Part shown: piece after piece, positions 50,527-60,224 of the stretch | Position numbering within the stretch: position 1 is the first letter of the stretch | Layout: the number at the start of each line of letters is the position of its first letter | Origin: Pacificispira sp965223125 | Lineage (GTDB): Bacteria > Pseudomonadota > Alphaproteobacteria > UBA8366 > Aestuariispiraceae | Length of the DNA: 64,000 bases | Direction: 5' to 3' | NCBI GenBank assembly: GCA_965223125.1 | Contig: OZ244984.1 | Location: 682,001 to 746,000, forward strand | Notes under the pieces: generated by a model | The model's database searches: none | Told to the model about the DNA's origin: nothing | The model's input: the letters and a program-made list of their open reading frames with translations, nothing else | Program-made: the position numbers and the translations under genes

Positions 50527-51114
50527 ATGCATCTCATCCGCCGCCTGTATGACTGGACACTGTCCCTTGCCGCCCATCGCCACGCCATCTGGTGGCTGGT
50601 GGCCGTATCCTTTATCGAAAGCTCGGTCTTCCCGATCCCGCCGGATGCCCTGCTGATCCCGATGATCCTGGCGGCGCGGAACCGTGCGTTCCTCTATGCG
50701 ACGGTCTGTACCGCCGCATCGGTTCTCGGCGGGATTGCAGGCTATGGGATCGGCTATTTCCTGTTCGACACAATCGGGCAGCCGCTGGTCGAATTCTACG
50801 GGGCAGGACTGGCGCTAGAGGGCGTAAAGGCGGACTTTGCAGAGCATGGCTGGTGGATCGTGCTCGGGGGCGGCATGACCCCCTTCCCCTACAAGGTCGT
50901 CACGATCACCGCGGGCGCGCTGGCACTGGACCCCATTGCCTTCACCGCTGCCTCGATCATCGGGCGCGGCGTGCGATTCTTTCTGGTTGCCGCCCTGCTG
51001 TGGAAATTCGGTGCGCCGATCCGCGATTTCATTGAGCGCCGCCTGGGATGGGTTGTCGCAGTCGGTTTCATACTCTTGATCGGCGGCTTCCTGGCGATCA
51101 AACTGGTGCTATGA
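50527..51114 (+). CDS. DedA-family membrane protein (YqaA-like)
   Basis: 195 residues with four to five membrane helices and the DedA/SNARE-associated core SFIESSVFPIPPDALLIPMILAARN, with FESxxxPxPxE-like spacing, then GIAGYGIGYFLFDTIG and a GGMTPFPYKVVTITAGAL loop. DedA proteins are lipid-carrier flippases or proton-linked transporters; the YqaA branch is not assigned. It is first in a three-gene operon and overlaps dsbB by four bases (ATGA). Confidence 0.92.
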   Translation: MHLIRRLYDWTLSLAAHRHAIWWLVAVSFIESSVFPIPPDALLIPMILAARNRAFLYATVCTAASVLGGIAGYGIGYFLFDTIGQPLVEFYGAGLALEGVKADFAEHGWWIVLGGGMTPFPYKVVTITAGALALDPIAFTAASIIGRGVRFFLVAALLWKFGAPIRDFIERRLGWVVAVGFILLIGGFLAIKLVL

Positions 51115-51644
51115 TCGAAACTCTCGCGCGCCACGTCACGCCAAAACATATCCCGCTGTTCATCGCGGCAATATCGGCGCTGGTGCTGGTAACGGTGCAT
51201 GTCTTCGAATTCGGTTTCGGCTATATCCCGTGCGAATTATGCCTCTATCAGCGGCTTCCCTGGTGGATCGCGCTTGGCCTCGGTTCCATGGCGACGATGA
51301 TCGTGAACAGGCGGGGTGTCCTGGCCTTGCTGTTCAGCATAACCGCACTTATCGCCATCGTGATCGGTGCGGGCATCGCCGCCTATCATGCAGGGGTGGA
51401 ATACAAGTTCTGGCCCGGCCCCGCAGGGTGCAGCGGTGCGCAGGAACTGGCGGGCGGCCTCGCCGCTGCAATCCAGAATACCCAGACTGGTCCGGCAGGC
51501 CCGGCCTGCGACCAAGTGGCGTGGTCCCTGTTCGGCATCTCCATGGCGGGCTATAATGTACTTCTCTCCCTGACCGTTGCCGCTCTGGCCGGTCTGGTGA
51601 TCTGGAAAGGTCTTGTAGACAATGGCCGTCGCCAAAACCCGTAA
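51111..51644 (+). CDS. dsbB: Disulfide bond formation protein B
   Basis: Inner membrane quinone reductase that reoxidises DsbA. 177 residues, four helices. The periplasmic cysteine pairs are CELC (residues about 41-44, with the quinone-side arginine in YQRLPWW) and a second pair in PAGCSGAQ and GPACDQV. This is the alphaproteobacterial DsbB, and the order dedA-dsbB-coq7 is common there. It overlaps coq7 by 23 bases, so the operon is tightly packed. Confidence 0.94.
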   Translation: MIETLARHVTPKHIPLFIAAISALVLVTVHVFEFGFGYIPCELCLYQRLPWWIALGLGSMATMIVNRRGVLALLFSITALIAIVIGAGIAAYHAGVEYKFWPGPAGCSGAQELAGGLAAAIQNTQTGPAGPACDQVAWSLFGISMAGYNVLLSLTVAALAGLVIWKGLVDNGRRQNP

Positions 51645-52185
51645 TGGCCCCTGCCACCTGCCGGGCGACAGCCGCGCCGGACGGCAGGTCGATTCGATGC
51701 TGCGGGTGGATCTCGCCGGGGAATTCGGTGCCAAGCGGATTTATGAAGGACAGCTTGCGGTTCTCGGTAAAGGCGCGAAGGGCGACATCCTGCGCCATAT
51801 GGCGGAACAGGAAGAACGGCATCTGAAGACTTTTCAGACCCTGGTTGCTGAACGCCGGGTCAGGCCCACTGTCCTGCATCCGATCTGGCATGTCGCGGGA
51901 TATGCGCTGGGGGTAGGTACCGCGTTGCTGGGCGAAAAAGCGGCAATGGCCTGCACCGTCGCCGTCGAGGAAGTGATTGATGCGCATTATCGCGAACAGC
52001 AGGATCATCTTGGAGAAGACGAAGCGGCGCTGAAGGCGACAATCGAGGAATTCCGGCTGGAAGAACTGGAACACCGCGATATAGGCCTGGAAAATGGTGC
52101 GGAACAGGCACCGGCCTACCCGCTGCTCTCCGGTGCCATCAAACGCGCCTCACGCCTCGCAATCTGGCTCAGCGAACGTATCTGA
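51622..52185 (+). CDS. coq7: Demethoxyubiquinone hydroxylase Coq7
   Basis: Di-iron enzyme that hydroxylates demethoxyubiquinone in ubiquinone synthesis. 187 residues. The carboxylate-bridged site is visible as four helices with the ligands in LAGEFGAKRIYEGQ, EQEERHLKTF, VEEVIDAHYREQ and EELEHRD, the EXXH pairs of the ferritin-like fold. The protein is peripheral on the inner membrane. Shares its operon with dsbB, which uses the same quinone pool. Confidence 0.95.
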   Translation: MAVAKTRNGPCHLPGDSRAGRQVDSMLRVDLAGEFGAKRIYEGQLAVLGKGAKGDILRHMAEQEERHLKTFQTLVAERRVRPTVLHPIWHVAGYALGVGTALLGEKAAMACTVAVEEVIDAHYREQQDHLGEDEAALKATIEEFRLEELEHRDIGLENGAEQAPAYPLLSGAIKRASRLAIWLSERI

Positions 52186-52210
52186 GGCGCATCGTATCGT
52201 TTTGGATATC

Positions 52211-53911
52211 CTATCCCGCCTCATGCCCGGGACGGGTGCTGCGGATGGCCTTTGCCAGAAGGATAACGGGGAGTATGCCGGCCAGCACGATGGTGATCGC
52301 ACCGAGTGAGGCCAGTTCGAAGGCTTCATCACTGGCATACTGGTAAACGAAGGTCGCCAGCGTATCGAAATTGAACGGTGGCCGCAGGATCAGGGTCGCG
52401 GGCAATTCCTTCATGCAATCGACGAAAACCAGGATGGCCCCTGCCAGAATACCACCCCGGATCATCGGCAGATGCACGCGCCGCAGGGTCTCCCACGGTC
52501 CTTTGCCCAATGTCCGGGCGGCATCGTCCATATGCGGTGTCACTTTTTGCAGCGCCGCCTCAACGCCCCCGAAGCCGATGGCCATGAAGCGTGCGACATA
52601 GGCAAAGATCAGGGCGAAGGCGGTGCCGAACAGGATCGGGCCGGTGCGCATCCCAATCCATTCCTCAAAAAACAGGCTGACCGCATTGTCGAAACTGGTG
52701 AAGGGCACGATCACGCCAACAGCCAGGACCGCGCCCGGTATCGCATAGCCGATAGAGGCGAAGCGGGTCAGGATGCGCAGGCTGCGCGAACCGTTCAGGC
52801 GCACGCCATAGGCCATGAACAGACCGATGACCACGGCGCAGACCGCCGCAGTCCCCGACAGGGCAAGTGAATTCCAGGTATAGGTCAGATATTCGGGAGT
52901 CAGTTGCGATTCCAGCCGCCGGATCGCATTCACTGCCAGGACCGCGAAGGGAATCGCGAAGCCGAAAATCAGCGGGGTGGCACAGACGGTGACGGCTGCA
53001 ATCCGCCGCCAGCCTTTCAGTCGAAAACCCGGCAGGGCCTGAATTTTCGAACTGGTCTGGTCATAGCGCTGGCGCTGGCGTGATGTGCGTTCTAGCCACA
53101 ACAGGGCGACCACGAAAAGCAGCATGACAAGTGCAATCTGCGCCGCACCGCCAGTGTCACCCAGAATACGCCAGACCTCAAAAACCCCCGCCGTCAGCGT
53201 ATGCACCCCGAAGAAATCGATTGTGCCGAAATCGTTCAGGGTTTCCATCAGCGCCAGCGAGACGCCGATCACCAGTGCGGGCCGGGCCATCGGCAGGGCG
53301 ACCGTCCAGAAACAGCGCCAGGGACTGCGGCCCAGCGTCCGCGCCGCCTCCAGCGCGCAGACCGACTGCTGCATGAATGCCGCACGGGCCATCATATAGA
53401 CATAGGGATAGAGGACGAGCGTCAGGATGATAATAGCCCCACCCTGGCTGCGGATTTCTGGAAACCAGTAATCGCCCTTCAGCGTCCAGCCGAACAGATC
53501 GCGAAGAAGACCCTGCACGGGTCCGGCAAATTCCAGAATATCGGTATAGACGAAGGCAACCAGATAGGCGGGCATGGCCAGCGGCAGCAACAGCGCCCAT
53601 TCGAAAAATCGATGACCGGGAAAACGGCAGACAGTGACAAGCCAGGCCGTCGCGACTCCCCCGATGATCGTACCGATCCCGACACCCAGCATCAGGATCA
53701 GCGTATTGCTGACATATCTCGGCAGACTGGCCTGTATGATTCCGTACCAACCCTCAGTATTCGGAAAGAAGGACAGCCAGAGGATCGCAAGGATGGGAAT
53801 CATAACAATCGAGGCGGCAAAAGCCGCCCCGACCGTCCATATCCAGGATGTATCCGTATGCGCGGCGGGTCGGGGACTGGCCCCGACCTCACCTGGTATC
53901 GTTACCGCCAT
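52211..53911 (-). CDS. fbpB: Ferric iron ABC transporter permease (fused two-domain)
   Basis: 566 residues with about twelve membrane helices; the two BPD_transp_1 domains are fused in one chain, as in FbpB/SfuB. The EAA-type loops are EAARTLGRSPWRCFWTVALPMARPALVIG in the first half and DDAARTLGKGPWETLRRVHLPMIRGGIL in the second. It forms the channel for iron released from the binding protein. The gene encoding the ATP-binding subunit is not beside it: coq7 follows in the convergent direction. Confidence 0.93.
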   Translation of the reverse strand: MAVTIPGEVGASPRPAAHTDTSWIWTVGAAFAASIVMIPILAILWLSFFPNTEGWYGIIQASLPRYVSNTLILMLGVGIGTIIGGVATAWLVTVCRFPGHRFFEWALLLPLAMPAYLVAFVYTDILEFAGPVQGLLRDLFGWTLKGDYWFPEIRSQGGAIIILTLVLYPYVYMMARAAFMQQSVCALEAARTLGRSPWRCFWTVALPMARPALVIGVSLALMETLNDFGTIDFFGVHTLTAGVFEVWRILGDTGGAAQIALVMLLFVVALLWLERTSRQRQRYDQTSSKIQALPGFRLKGWRRIAAVTVCATPLIFGFAIPFAVLAVNAIRRLESQLTPEYLTYTWNSLALSGTAAVCAVVIGLFMAYGVRLNGSRSLRILTRFASIGYAIPGAVLAVGVIVPFTSFDNAVSLFFEEWIGMRTGPILFGTAFALIFAYVARFMAIGFGGVEAALQKVTPHMDDAARTLGKGPWETLRRVHLPMIRGGILAGAILVFVDCMKELPATLILRPPFNFDTLATFVYQYASDEAFELASLGAITIVLAGILPVILLAKAIRSTRPGHEAG

Positions 53912-53940
53912 ACACTCATACGCCTGATTTCTGGTTAACC

Positions 53941-54990
53941 TTACTCGTTATAGCCAGTATCCGCGACGATCTGCAAGGCGGCGGGCAGATTCTTCGCCAC
54001 CTGATCCAGCGGCAGGTCATCCGATTTCAGTTCACCAATCGACATCAGGGCTTCAGACGGGGCAACCGCCGGATTGACCGGATACTCATAGTTGACGTCG
54101 GCATAGAGACGCTGAGCCATTTCTCCGGCCAGGAATTCCATCAGAAGCTTGGCGTTTTCCGGGTTTGGAGCATGCGGGGCCATTGCCATGCCGGTCAGGT
54201 TCACATGCGTTCCTTTACCTTCGAAAGTTACGAAGGTCGGGCGCACAGCAGCCGCCCAGGGCTTCTGCTCTTCTTCTTCCAGCATCTTGAAGTAGTAGTA
54301 GGAATTGGCCACCGCGATATCGCATTCACCTTCGGACACAGCCTTGGCCTGGGCACGATCGTTGCCCTGGGGCTTGCGGGCGAGATTCGCCTTCACGCCT
54401 TCCAGCCACTCCTTGGCCTTCGCTTCGCCGTAATGGGAGACGACGGCGGCGAAAAGCTGGACGTTGTATTCATGTGTGCCGCTGCGGGTACAGACCTTGC
54501 CCTTCCATTTCGGATCGGCCAGTTCCTCATAGGTCGTGATCGCGCCTTCCGGTACCCGATCCTTCGAGACATAAAGGATACGCGCGCGCTGGGTCAGACC
54601 GAACCAGCCATTGTCCTCGGCCCGGAACTTGGCAGGAATTCGTTCCCGCAGAACTTCGCTATCGACCGGCTGCACAAGACCTTCATCAGCCAGGCGGACG
54701 GTGTTGCCGAAGCTGTTGGTCAGGATGATATCCGCAGGACTGTTGCGCCCTTCCTGGGCCAGACGCTCGATCAGACCATCCTTGGCGAACAGCACATTGA
54801 CCTTGATCCCGGTTTCCGCCGTAAAGGCCTCCAGGATCGGCTCGATCAGGAATGCCTGCCGCAAGGAGTAGATATTAACCTCACCTTCGGCATGGGCTGC
54901 TGTCGACGCCGCACCAAGGCTGAGCGAAAGACCCGCAGCAGCCATACCCAGGGTCAGACTACGACGCAGTTTATTAATTCCAAAAGACAT
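53941..54990 (-). CDS. fbpA: Ferric iron-binding periplasmic protein
   Basis: 349 residues with a signal peptide (LTLGMAAAGLSLSLGAAST, cleaved after AHA). Mature start EVNIYSLRQAFLIEPILEAF; the domain is class II solute-binding. VANSYYYFKML contains the paired tyrosines that bind iron in FbpA/SfuA. GMAMAPHAPNPENAKLLMEF completes the family pattern. It delivers Fe3+ to the permease, 29 bases downstream. A Fur-like dyad lies 97 bases before its start. Confidence 0.93.
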   Translation of the reverse strand: MSFGINKLRRSLTLGMAAAGLSLSLGAASTAAHAEGEVNIYSLRQAFLIEPILEAFTAETGIKVNVLFAKDGLIERLAQEGRNSPADIILTNSFGNTVRLADEGLVQPVDSEVLRERIPAKFRAEDNGWFGLTQRARILYVSKDRVPEGAITTYEELADPKWKGKVCTRSGTHEYNVQLFAAVVSHYGEAKAKEWLEGVKANLARKPQGNDRAQAKAVSEGECDIAVANSYYYFKMLEEEEQKPWAAAVRPTFVTFEGKGTHVNLTGMAMAPHAPNPENAKLLMEFLAGEMAQRLYADVNYEYPVNPAVAPSEALMSIGELKSDDLPLDQVAKNLPAALQIVADTGYNE

Positions 54991-55086
54991 GGTGGTGCCT
55001 TCCTTTCCCTCGCTGTGTCGGTGGCGCCAGATAGCACCACTCCTGTTTCACCGAATCTAGATCAATGATCCGGACCGGTCTAAATT

Positions 55087-55111
55087 AATGAGAATGCCTC
55101 GCAATGTCATT
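55087..55111. promoter_or_regulatory. Iron-box-like dyad AATGAGAATG-N5-CAATGTCATT
   Basis: Ten-base arms matching at eight positions, with the alternating AAT/ATT character of Fur or related iron regulators' sites, located in the 194-base region upstream of fbpA. It is the best candidate for iron control of the fbpA-fbpB unit. A second, weak pair (GTGGTGC at 54992-54998 with GCACCAC at 55034-55040) could fold in the mRNA leader. Confidence 0.45.
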
Positions 55112-55184
55112 CCTGGCGCGTTATAGCCGCGAATGAGCGAGACTGCAAGTCAGACGCAGTTTCAAACTCCATTATTTGTATTGG

Positions 55185-56375
55185 TCAAAGACCGGAGATG
55201 AAGGCCAGTAGCGCCGCCCGTTCGTCCTCTGCCAGCGCCATGAAAGCATCCCTTGCTGCGCGCGCATCCCCGTCGTGCCAGAGAATTGCCTCCTCCACCC
55301 CCCGGGCACGCCCGTCATGCAGCAGCGGGGTCGCGGAATCCCTCGACAGAACGCGCCCCAGCCCCCAGAGAGGGGGTGTCCGCCATTCTGAACTGCGGGC
55401 CCGGCCTTCGGGCAATCCATCATCCAGGCCCGGCCCCATATCGTGCAGGGCAAGGTCACTGTATGCCGTGACCATGTCCGGACTGTCCCGCATCGGCAGT
55501 TGCGGGACATGACAAATGGCACAGCCTGTCCTGGAAAACAGTACCTGCCCCTGCGGGTTTGTTGTCGGCCCCTCGACCGGGGGGGCCAGCAGCCTGGTGA
55601 ACAGAGTCAGATAGGACAACATGACACCGCTGATTTCCGGTGGACCCGACTGACATTCCTCCCCCTCTTTCGGGCAGATCGGATCAGGCTCGAACAGGCT
55701 CGTGATCCCCATGTCATGGGCCAGAGCATGGGCGTTTTGCGCCACCAGGGATGGCATCAGCGCCTTCCATCCGAACCGCCCGGAGCCATCCTGCGGGGTC
55801 ACGGCACGGGCCAGCAGACCGACGCCGTGAACTGGTTGTGCAATGCGGATCGACCATCGGGCATCAGGGCCCGGATTTGGCGTGATCGTCAGATCGGGTT
55901 TTCGCAGCGAGTAGGACGTTCCATCCGGATACGTACCCGGAACCTCCCGCCAGGTCAGCGACAGTTCCGCCTCCGGTGCTACATCCGGAATGGCACGATC
56001 CTGAATCTGAGTCCCGAAGAGCGGATGCGGCTGTACCGTCCCTTGTTCGTTCAATACACCGATCCGCACGATGGCAGTCAGGAAATTCTCCCTCGGTCCC
56101 GGCGGCGGCCTGCCACGCCCGCCCGCATTGTGGCAGGACGCACAGGAAATCCGGTTATACAAAGGTCCCAGCCCGACCAGACCATCGGGGCCAGAGGTTC
56201 CGGCCGGTCGCCAGTGACCATTGAAAACCAGCCGCCCCGCCTCATAGGCTGACCGGGACTCATTGGAAAGAACCAACCCCGGTGCCAGGGGATCGACACG
56301 GATCACGGGCTGCGTCTGCGCTGCAGCGGACGCGCACCAGACCGACAATAGCAAAACCAATCCCAACCGCAGCAC
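55185..56375 (-). CDS. Di-heme oxidoreductase (DUF1111, putative peroxidase)
   Basis: 396 residues with a signal peptide (LVLLLSVWCASAAAQ), so periplasmic. Two c-type heme motifs: CASCHNAGGRGRPPPGP at about 75-90 and CAICHVPQLPM at about 285, the DHOR/MauG-distant family. The family carries out hydrogen-peroxide- or metal-linked oxidation and is often found beside iron uptake and imelysin genes. It lies 195 bases upstream of fbpA on the same strand, but the spacing and the iron-box suggest separate transcription. Confidence 0.9.
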   Translation of the reverse strand: MLRLGLVLLLSVWCASAAAQTQPVIRVDPLAPGLVLSNESRSAYEAGRLVFNGHWRPAGTSGPDGLVGLGPLYNRISCASCHNAGGRGRPPPGPRENFLTAIVRIGVLNEQGTVQPHPLFGTQIQDRAIPDVAPEAELSLTWREVPGTYPDGTSYSLRKPDLTITPNPGPDARWSIRIAQPVHGVGLLARAVTPQDGSGRFGWKALMPSLVAQNAHALAHDMGITSLFEPDPICPKEGEECQSGPPEISGVMLSYLTLFTRLLAPPVEGPTTNPQGQVLFSRTGCAICHVPQLPMRDSPDMVTAYSDLALHDMGPGLDDGLPEGRARSSEWRTPPLWGLGRVLSRDSATPLLHDGRARGVEEAILWHDGDARAARDAFMALAEDERAALLAFISGL

Positions 56376-56433
56376 GCGCCCTGGTCACCTGTCTATGGAA
56401 ACTCGCCGTATGAAGCTGGCGACCCTGTTTGGT

Positions 56434-59400
56434 TCAGGCCTCCAATGTCATCAGAGACGCATTCCCCCCAGCCGCCGTCGTGTCAATCGACACCGTGCGC
56501 TCTGAGGCGAAACGATGCAAGTATCGCGGACCACCCGCCTTTGGTCCAGTACCGCTTAACCCCTCACCGCCAAAGGGCTGAACCCCGACGATGGCACCGA
56601 TCTGATTCCGGTTCACATAGGCATTTCCAACCTTCAGGCGTTTCAGAATCCGAGCTATCGTCTCATCGATGCGGCTGTGAATGGCGCAGGTCAGGCCGAA
56701 ACCCGTTCCGTTGATTGCATCCACGACAGCATCCAACTGCGACGCTTTGAAGCGCACGATATGCAGGACCGGTCCAAAATGCTCCTTCTCCAAGGTTTCG
56801 ATGCCCTGTATCTCGAAGGCGACCGGAGCGACGAATGTTCCCGTGTCACACTCAGCGGGCAAGGGTGATTCGCCAACTTTCTTCGCTTCCTTCGATGCCG
56901 ACAGGGCCGCGATATGGGCGTTCAGCGCCGCCTTTGCCTCCGCATCGATCACCGGCCCAAGATCGGTCGACAGCCAGGCCGGATCGCCGACCCGCAATTC
57001 CTTCATCGCACCGGCGATCATCGCGATCTGCTTGTCGGCTACATCTTCCTGCACGAAGAGGCATCGCAGCGCCGAACAGCGCTGACCCGCGCTCTGGAAG
57101 GAGGAAATGACGACATCCCGCGTCACCTGCTCCGGCAGGGCAGAGGAATCGACGATCATCGCATTCTGCCCACCGGTTTCGGCGATCAGCGGAATGATCG
57201 GGCCATCGCGCTCCGCCAGTTTCCGATTGATCAGTCGTGCCGTATCGGTCGAGCCGGTAAAGGCAACGCCGCCCAGGCGCGGATCGGACAACAGCGCATT
57301 GCCGATGGTCGGCCCGTCGCCCGGCAGCAGATGCAGCGCATCCACCGGCACACCCGCCAGATGCAACAGCTTCACTGCCTCATAGGCAATCAGTGGCGTC
57401 TGTTCGGCGGGTTTTGCCAGCACGGCATTCCCCGCTGCAAGCGCCGCAGATACCTGGCCGGTGAAAATCGCCAGCGGGAAATTCCAGGGTGAAATGCAGA
57501 AGAAAACACCGCGCCCGTGCAGCGAAATCTCATCGATCTCCCCTGTCGGGCCGGGCAGTGCTTCAGGCTTCGAGAATTCCATCCGCGCCCGCACTGCGTA
57601 GTAGCGCAGGAAATCCACCGCCTCACGCAGTTCCGCAATCGCGTCGTTCAGGGTCTTGCCCGCCTCGCGCATCGCAATCGCCATCAGGCGAGGTCCATGC
57701 GTCTCATAGAGGTCCGCTGCCCGTTCCAATACTTCTGCCCGACGGCCCGCCGGGGTATCGTCCCACAAGGATTGGGCGCGCAAGGCCCGCTCGAACGCCT
57801 CCTTCGCGGTTTCGGCGCTGGTATCCACGACCTGCCCGATGCGGCGGCCTTTATCCGCCGGTGAGAAGACATCCCGCTCCACACCCTTGACCGGCACACC
57901 GCCAACCAGCGGGGCAGAGATCCATAATTCGCGCTCGGCAGCGGCCATGCCCTCGCGCAGGCGCAACAGCGTCGGCACGTCGGTAATGTCATGTCCTTCC
58001 GAGTTCTTCCGTCCCGGCCCGAACAGGGAATCGGGCATCGGGATCTGCGCATGGCGCACCGGATTCAGCCGTTCGGCCTCACGCAGGGGATCAGCCACGA
58101 TCTCGGCAATCGGCATCTGTTCATCAACGATGCGATTGACGAAGCTGGTATTCGCCCCGTTCTCCAACAGGCGTCGCACCAGATAGGCCAACAGGTCTTC
58201 ATGACTGCCAACCGGGGCATAGATCCGCACCGGATATCCACCCTTGCCCGCCTTGCTGACGACCTGATCGTAGAGCGCGTCTCCCATGCCATGCAGACGC
58301 TGATACTCGAAATCACTGCGGTTCCCGGCCATTTCCGCCACCGCCGCCAGCGTATGGGCATTATGGGTCGCAAAGCAGGGATAGAAGGCCTCCTGCTCCG
58401 TCAGCAGCAGCCGCGCGCAGGCCAAATAGGATACATCGGTTGAAACCTTGCGGGTGAAGACCGGATAGTCGCTCATCCCCAGTTCCTGGGCGCGTTTGAC
58501 CTCGGTATCCCAATAGGCCCCCTTCACCAGCCGGACCATCAGGCGGCGCTTGCCCTGCTTTGCAACGGCGGCGAGCCATTCGATCAGCGGATAGGCGCGT
58601 TTCTGATAGGCCTGCACTGCAAGGCCGAACCCATCCCAACCCGCCAGCGACGGATCGGTCGCTGCCGCCTCAATCGCATCCATGGAGATATCCAGCCGGT
58701 CGGTTTCCTCGGCATCCACACACAGGCCGATATCATACTCTTTCGCCTTGCGGCACAGGTCCAGCAGGCGCGGAATCAGTTCATTGAAAACCCGGTCTTC
58801 CTGCCCGAACTCGTAGCGCGAATGCAGGGCGGACAGTTTCACGGAAATCCCCGGTGCCTCGACCGGTCCCCGTCCCTTCGCCGCCTTGCCGATCTTGTCG
58901 ATGGCATTGCTATAGGCGACGAAATACCGTTCGGCATCCGCCATGGTCCGCGCTGCCTCGCCCAGCATATCGTAGGAATAGCGATAGCCCTTGGCTTCAT
59001 GCCCCTTGGCGCGATCCAGCGCCTCATCGATCTTGCGGCCCATTACGAACTGGCGGCCCATCACACGCATCGCCTGATTGACCGCCTTGCGAATGACAGG
59101 CTCCCCGGAACGATGGACCAGCTTGCGCATCACACCGCGCCAGTCCTGATCGCCCCCCTGCTCGTCACCCCCGACAACGCGCCCGGTCAGCATCAGCGCC
59201 CAGGTCGAGGCATTGACGAACCAGCTTTCCGACTGGCCCAGATGTGATTCCCAGTTGGCCCCGCCGATCTTGTCCTTGATCAGCGCATCCGCTGTCTCGG
59301 CATCCGGGATGCGCAGCAGTGCCTCCGCCATGCACATCAGCACCACGCCCTCCCGCGACGACAATTCGTATTCGTGCATAAAGGCATCGATGCCGGAAGA

Positions 59401-59601
59401 TTTCACCCGATCCTTGCGGACCTCCACCACCAGTTGCCGCGCCCGCTCCTCGATCCGGTCCCGTGCCGGGGCGTCCAGTTGCGCCTGACGCAACCGTTCC
59501 TTCAGACAAGTCTCCTCGTCCATACGGTAGGCCGCGCGCACGGCGGCACGCAGATCGGACATGGATTGATGGCGGTCTGCCTGTTGGTCGGTTAACAGCA
59601 T
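56434..59601 (-). CDS. putA: Bifunctional proline dehydrogenase/glutamate-semialdehyde dehydrogenase
   Basis: 1055 residues from ATG 59601 (GGGAG upstream). Proline dehydrogenase barrel in about 90-460 (KLSALHSRYEFGQEDRVF, GLCVDAEETDRLDIS, VRLVKGAYWDTEVKRAQ, YAPVGSHEDLLAYLVRRLLENGANTSFV); aldehyde dehydrogenase in about 540-1050, with PWNFPLAIFTGQ, ETGGQNAMIVDS and the catalytic cysteine in FQSAGQRCSALR. It degrades proline to glutamate, feeding electrons to ubiquinone. No N-terminal ribbon-helix-helix domain, so it cannot be its own repressor: the divergent Lrp-type gene is the regulator. Confidence 0.96.
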   Translation of the reverse strand: MLLTDQQADRHQSMSDLRAAVRAAYRMDEETCLKERLRQAQLDAPARDRIEERARQLVVEVRKDRVKSSGIDAFMHEYELSSREGVVLMCMAEALLRIPDAETADALIKDKIGGANWESHLGQSESWFVNASTWALMLTGRVVGGDEQGGDQDWRGVMRKLVHRSGEPVIRKAVNQAMRVMGRQFVMGRKIDEALDRAKGHEAKGYRYSYDMLGEAARTMADAERYFVAYSNAIDKIGKAAKGRGPVEAPGISVKLSALHSRYEFGQEDRVFNELIPRLLDLCRKAKEYDIGLCVDAEETDRLDISMDAIEAAATDPSLAGWDGFGLAVQAYQKRAYPLIEWLAAVAKQGKRRLMVRLVKGAYWDTEVKRAQELGMSDYPVFTRKVSTDVSYLACARLLLTEQEAFYPCFATHNAHTLAAVAEMAGNRSDFEYQRLHGMGDALYDQVVSKAGKGGYPVRIYAPVGSHEDLLAYLVRRLLENGANTSFVNRIVDEQMPIAEIVADPLREAERLNPVRHAQIPMPDSLFGPGRKNSEGHDITDVPTLLRLREGMAAAERELWISAPLVGGVPVKGVERDVFSPADKGRRIGQVVDTSAETAKEAFERALRAQSLWDDTPAGRRAEVLERAADLYETHGPRLMAIAMREAGKTLNDAIAELREAVDFLRYYAVRARMEFSKPEALPGPTGEIDEISLHGRGVFFCISPWNFPLAIFTGQVSAALAAGNAVLAKPAEQTPLIAYEAVKLLHLAGVPVDALHLLPGDGPTIGNALLSDPRLGGVAFTGSTDTARLINRKLAERDGPIIPLIAETGGQNAMIVDSSALPEQVTRDVVISSFQSAGQRCSALRCLFVQEDVADKQIAMIAGAMKELRVGDPAWLSTDLGPVIDAEAKAALNAHIAALSASKEAKKVGESPLPAECDTGTFVAPVAFEIQGIETLEKEHFGPVLHIVRFKASQLDAVVDAINGTGFGLTCAIHSRIDETIARILKRLKVGNAYVNRNQIGAIVGVQPFGGEGLSGTGPKAGGPRYLHRFASERTVSIDTTAAGGNASLMTLEA

Positions 59602-59741
59602 AATCGTCTCCCTGACTGGACATGTTGGGGCCGGATGTGATGGCCGGAATACTATGTCTAAATCAGCCGAATGTGCTTCTGTTTTACCGAAATTGGCGAT
59701 ATATCCTGCACTCAAACATCAATTTTGCAGTGGAAAACTCC

Positions 59742-60224
59742 ATGACAACGGAATCGTCCCGCCCGCTCGACCGGATCGACCGGAATATCCTGCGCCAGCT
59801 TCAGGCCAATGGGCGGTTGAGCAATGTCGATCTGGCGAAACAGGTGAACCTGTCGCCGACGCCTTGTCTGGAGCGGGTGCGGCGACTGGAGAAGGCCGGC
59901 TATATCACCGGCTATGCCGCCCGCCTGTCCCCGATGAGGCTGGAGGCGGGCCTGACCGTCTTCGTCCAGGTGACGCTGGACCGCACCACCAGCGACATCT
60001 TCGACCATTTCAAGGAAGCGGTGCAGCAGGAACCGGGCATCGCCGAATGCCATATGGTTGCGGGCGGCTTCGACTACTTGCTGAAAGTCCGCACCCGTGA
60101 CATGGACAGCTTCCGCCGCTTCCTGGGCGACGTCATCAACCCCCTGCCCGGCGTCATCTCCACCGCCACTTATGTCGCCATGGAAACCGTGAAAGAGGGC
60201 GATCAGGTGCCGGTCCCCGGTTAG
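59742..60224 (+). CDS. Lrp/AsnC-family regulator, probable PutR
   Basis: 160 residues from ATG 59742. N-terminal HTH: LDRIDRNILRQLQANGRLSNVDLAKQVNLSPTPCLERVRRLEKAGYI. C-terminal RAM domain with GLTVFVQVTLDRTTSDIFDHF and HMVAGGFDYLLKVRTRDMDSF. Divergent from putA (140 bases apart), exactly as PutR in other alphaproteobacteria, where it activates putA in the presence of proline. The palindromic repeat copy B begins right at its stop codon. Confidence 0.92.
   Translation: MTTESSRPLDRIDRNILRQLQANGRLSNVDLAKQVNLSPTPCLERVRRLEKAGYITGYAARLSPMRLEAGLTVFVQVTLDRTTSDIFDHFKEAVQQEPGIAECHMVAGGFDYLLKVRTRDMDSFRRFLGDVINPLPGVISTATYVAMETVKEGDQVPVPG

Noticed and set aside
53848..55068. 406-codon plus-strand frame opposite fbpA
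   Set aside because: Shadow; the minus frame has signal peptide and iron-binding tyrosines.
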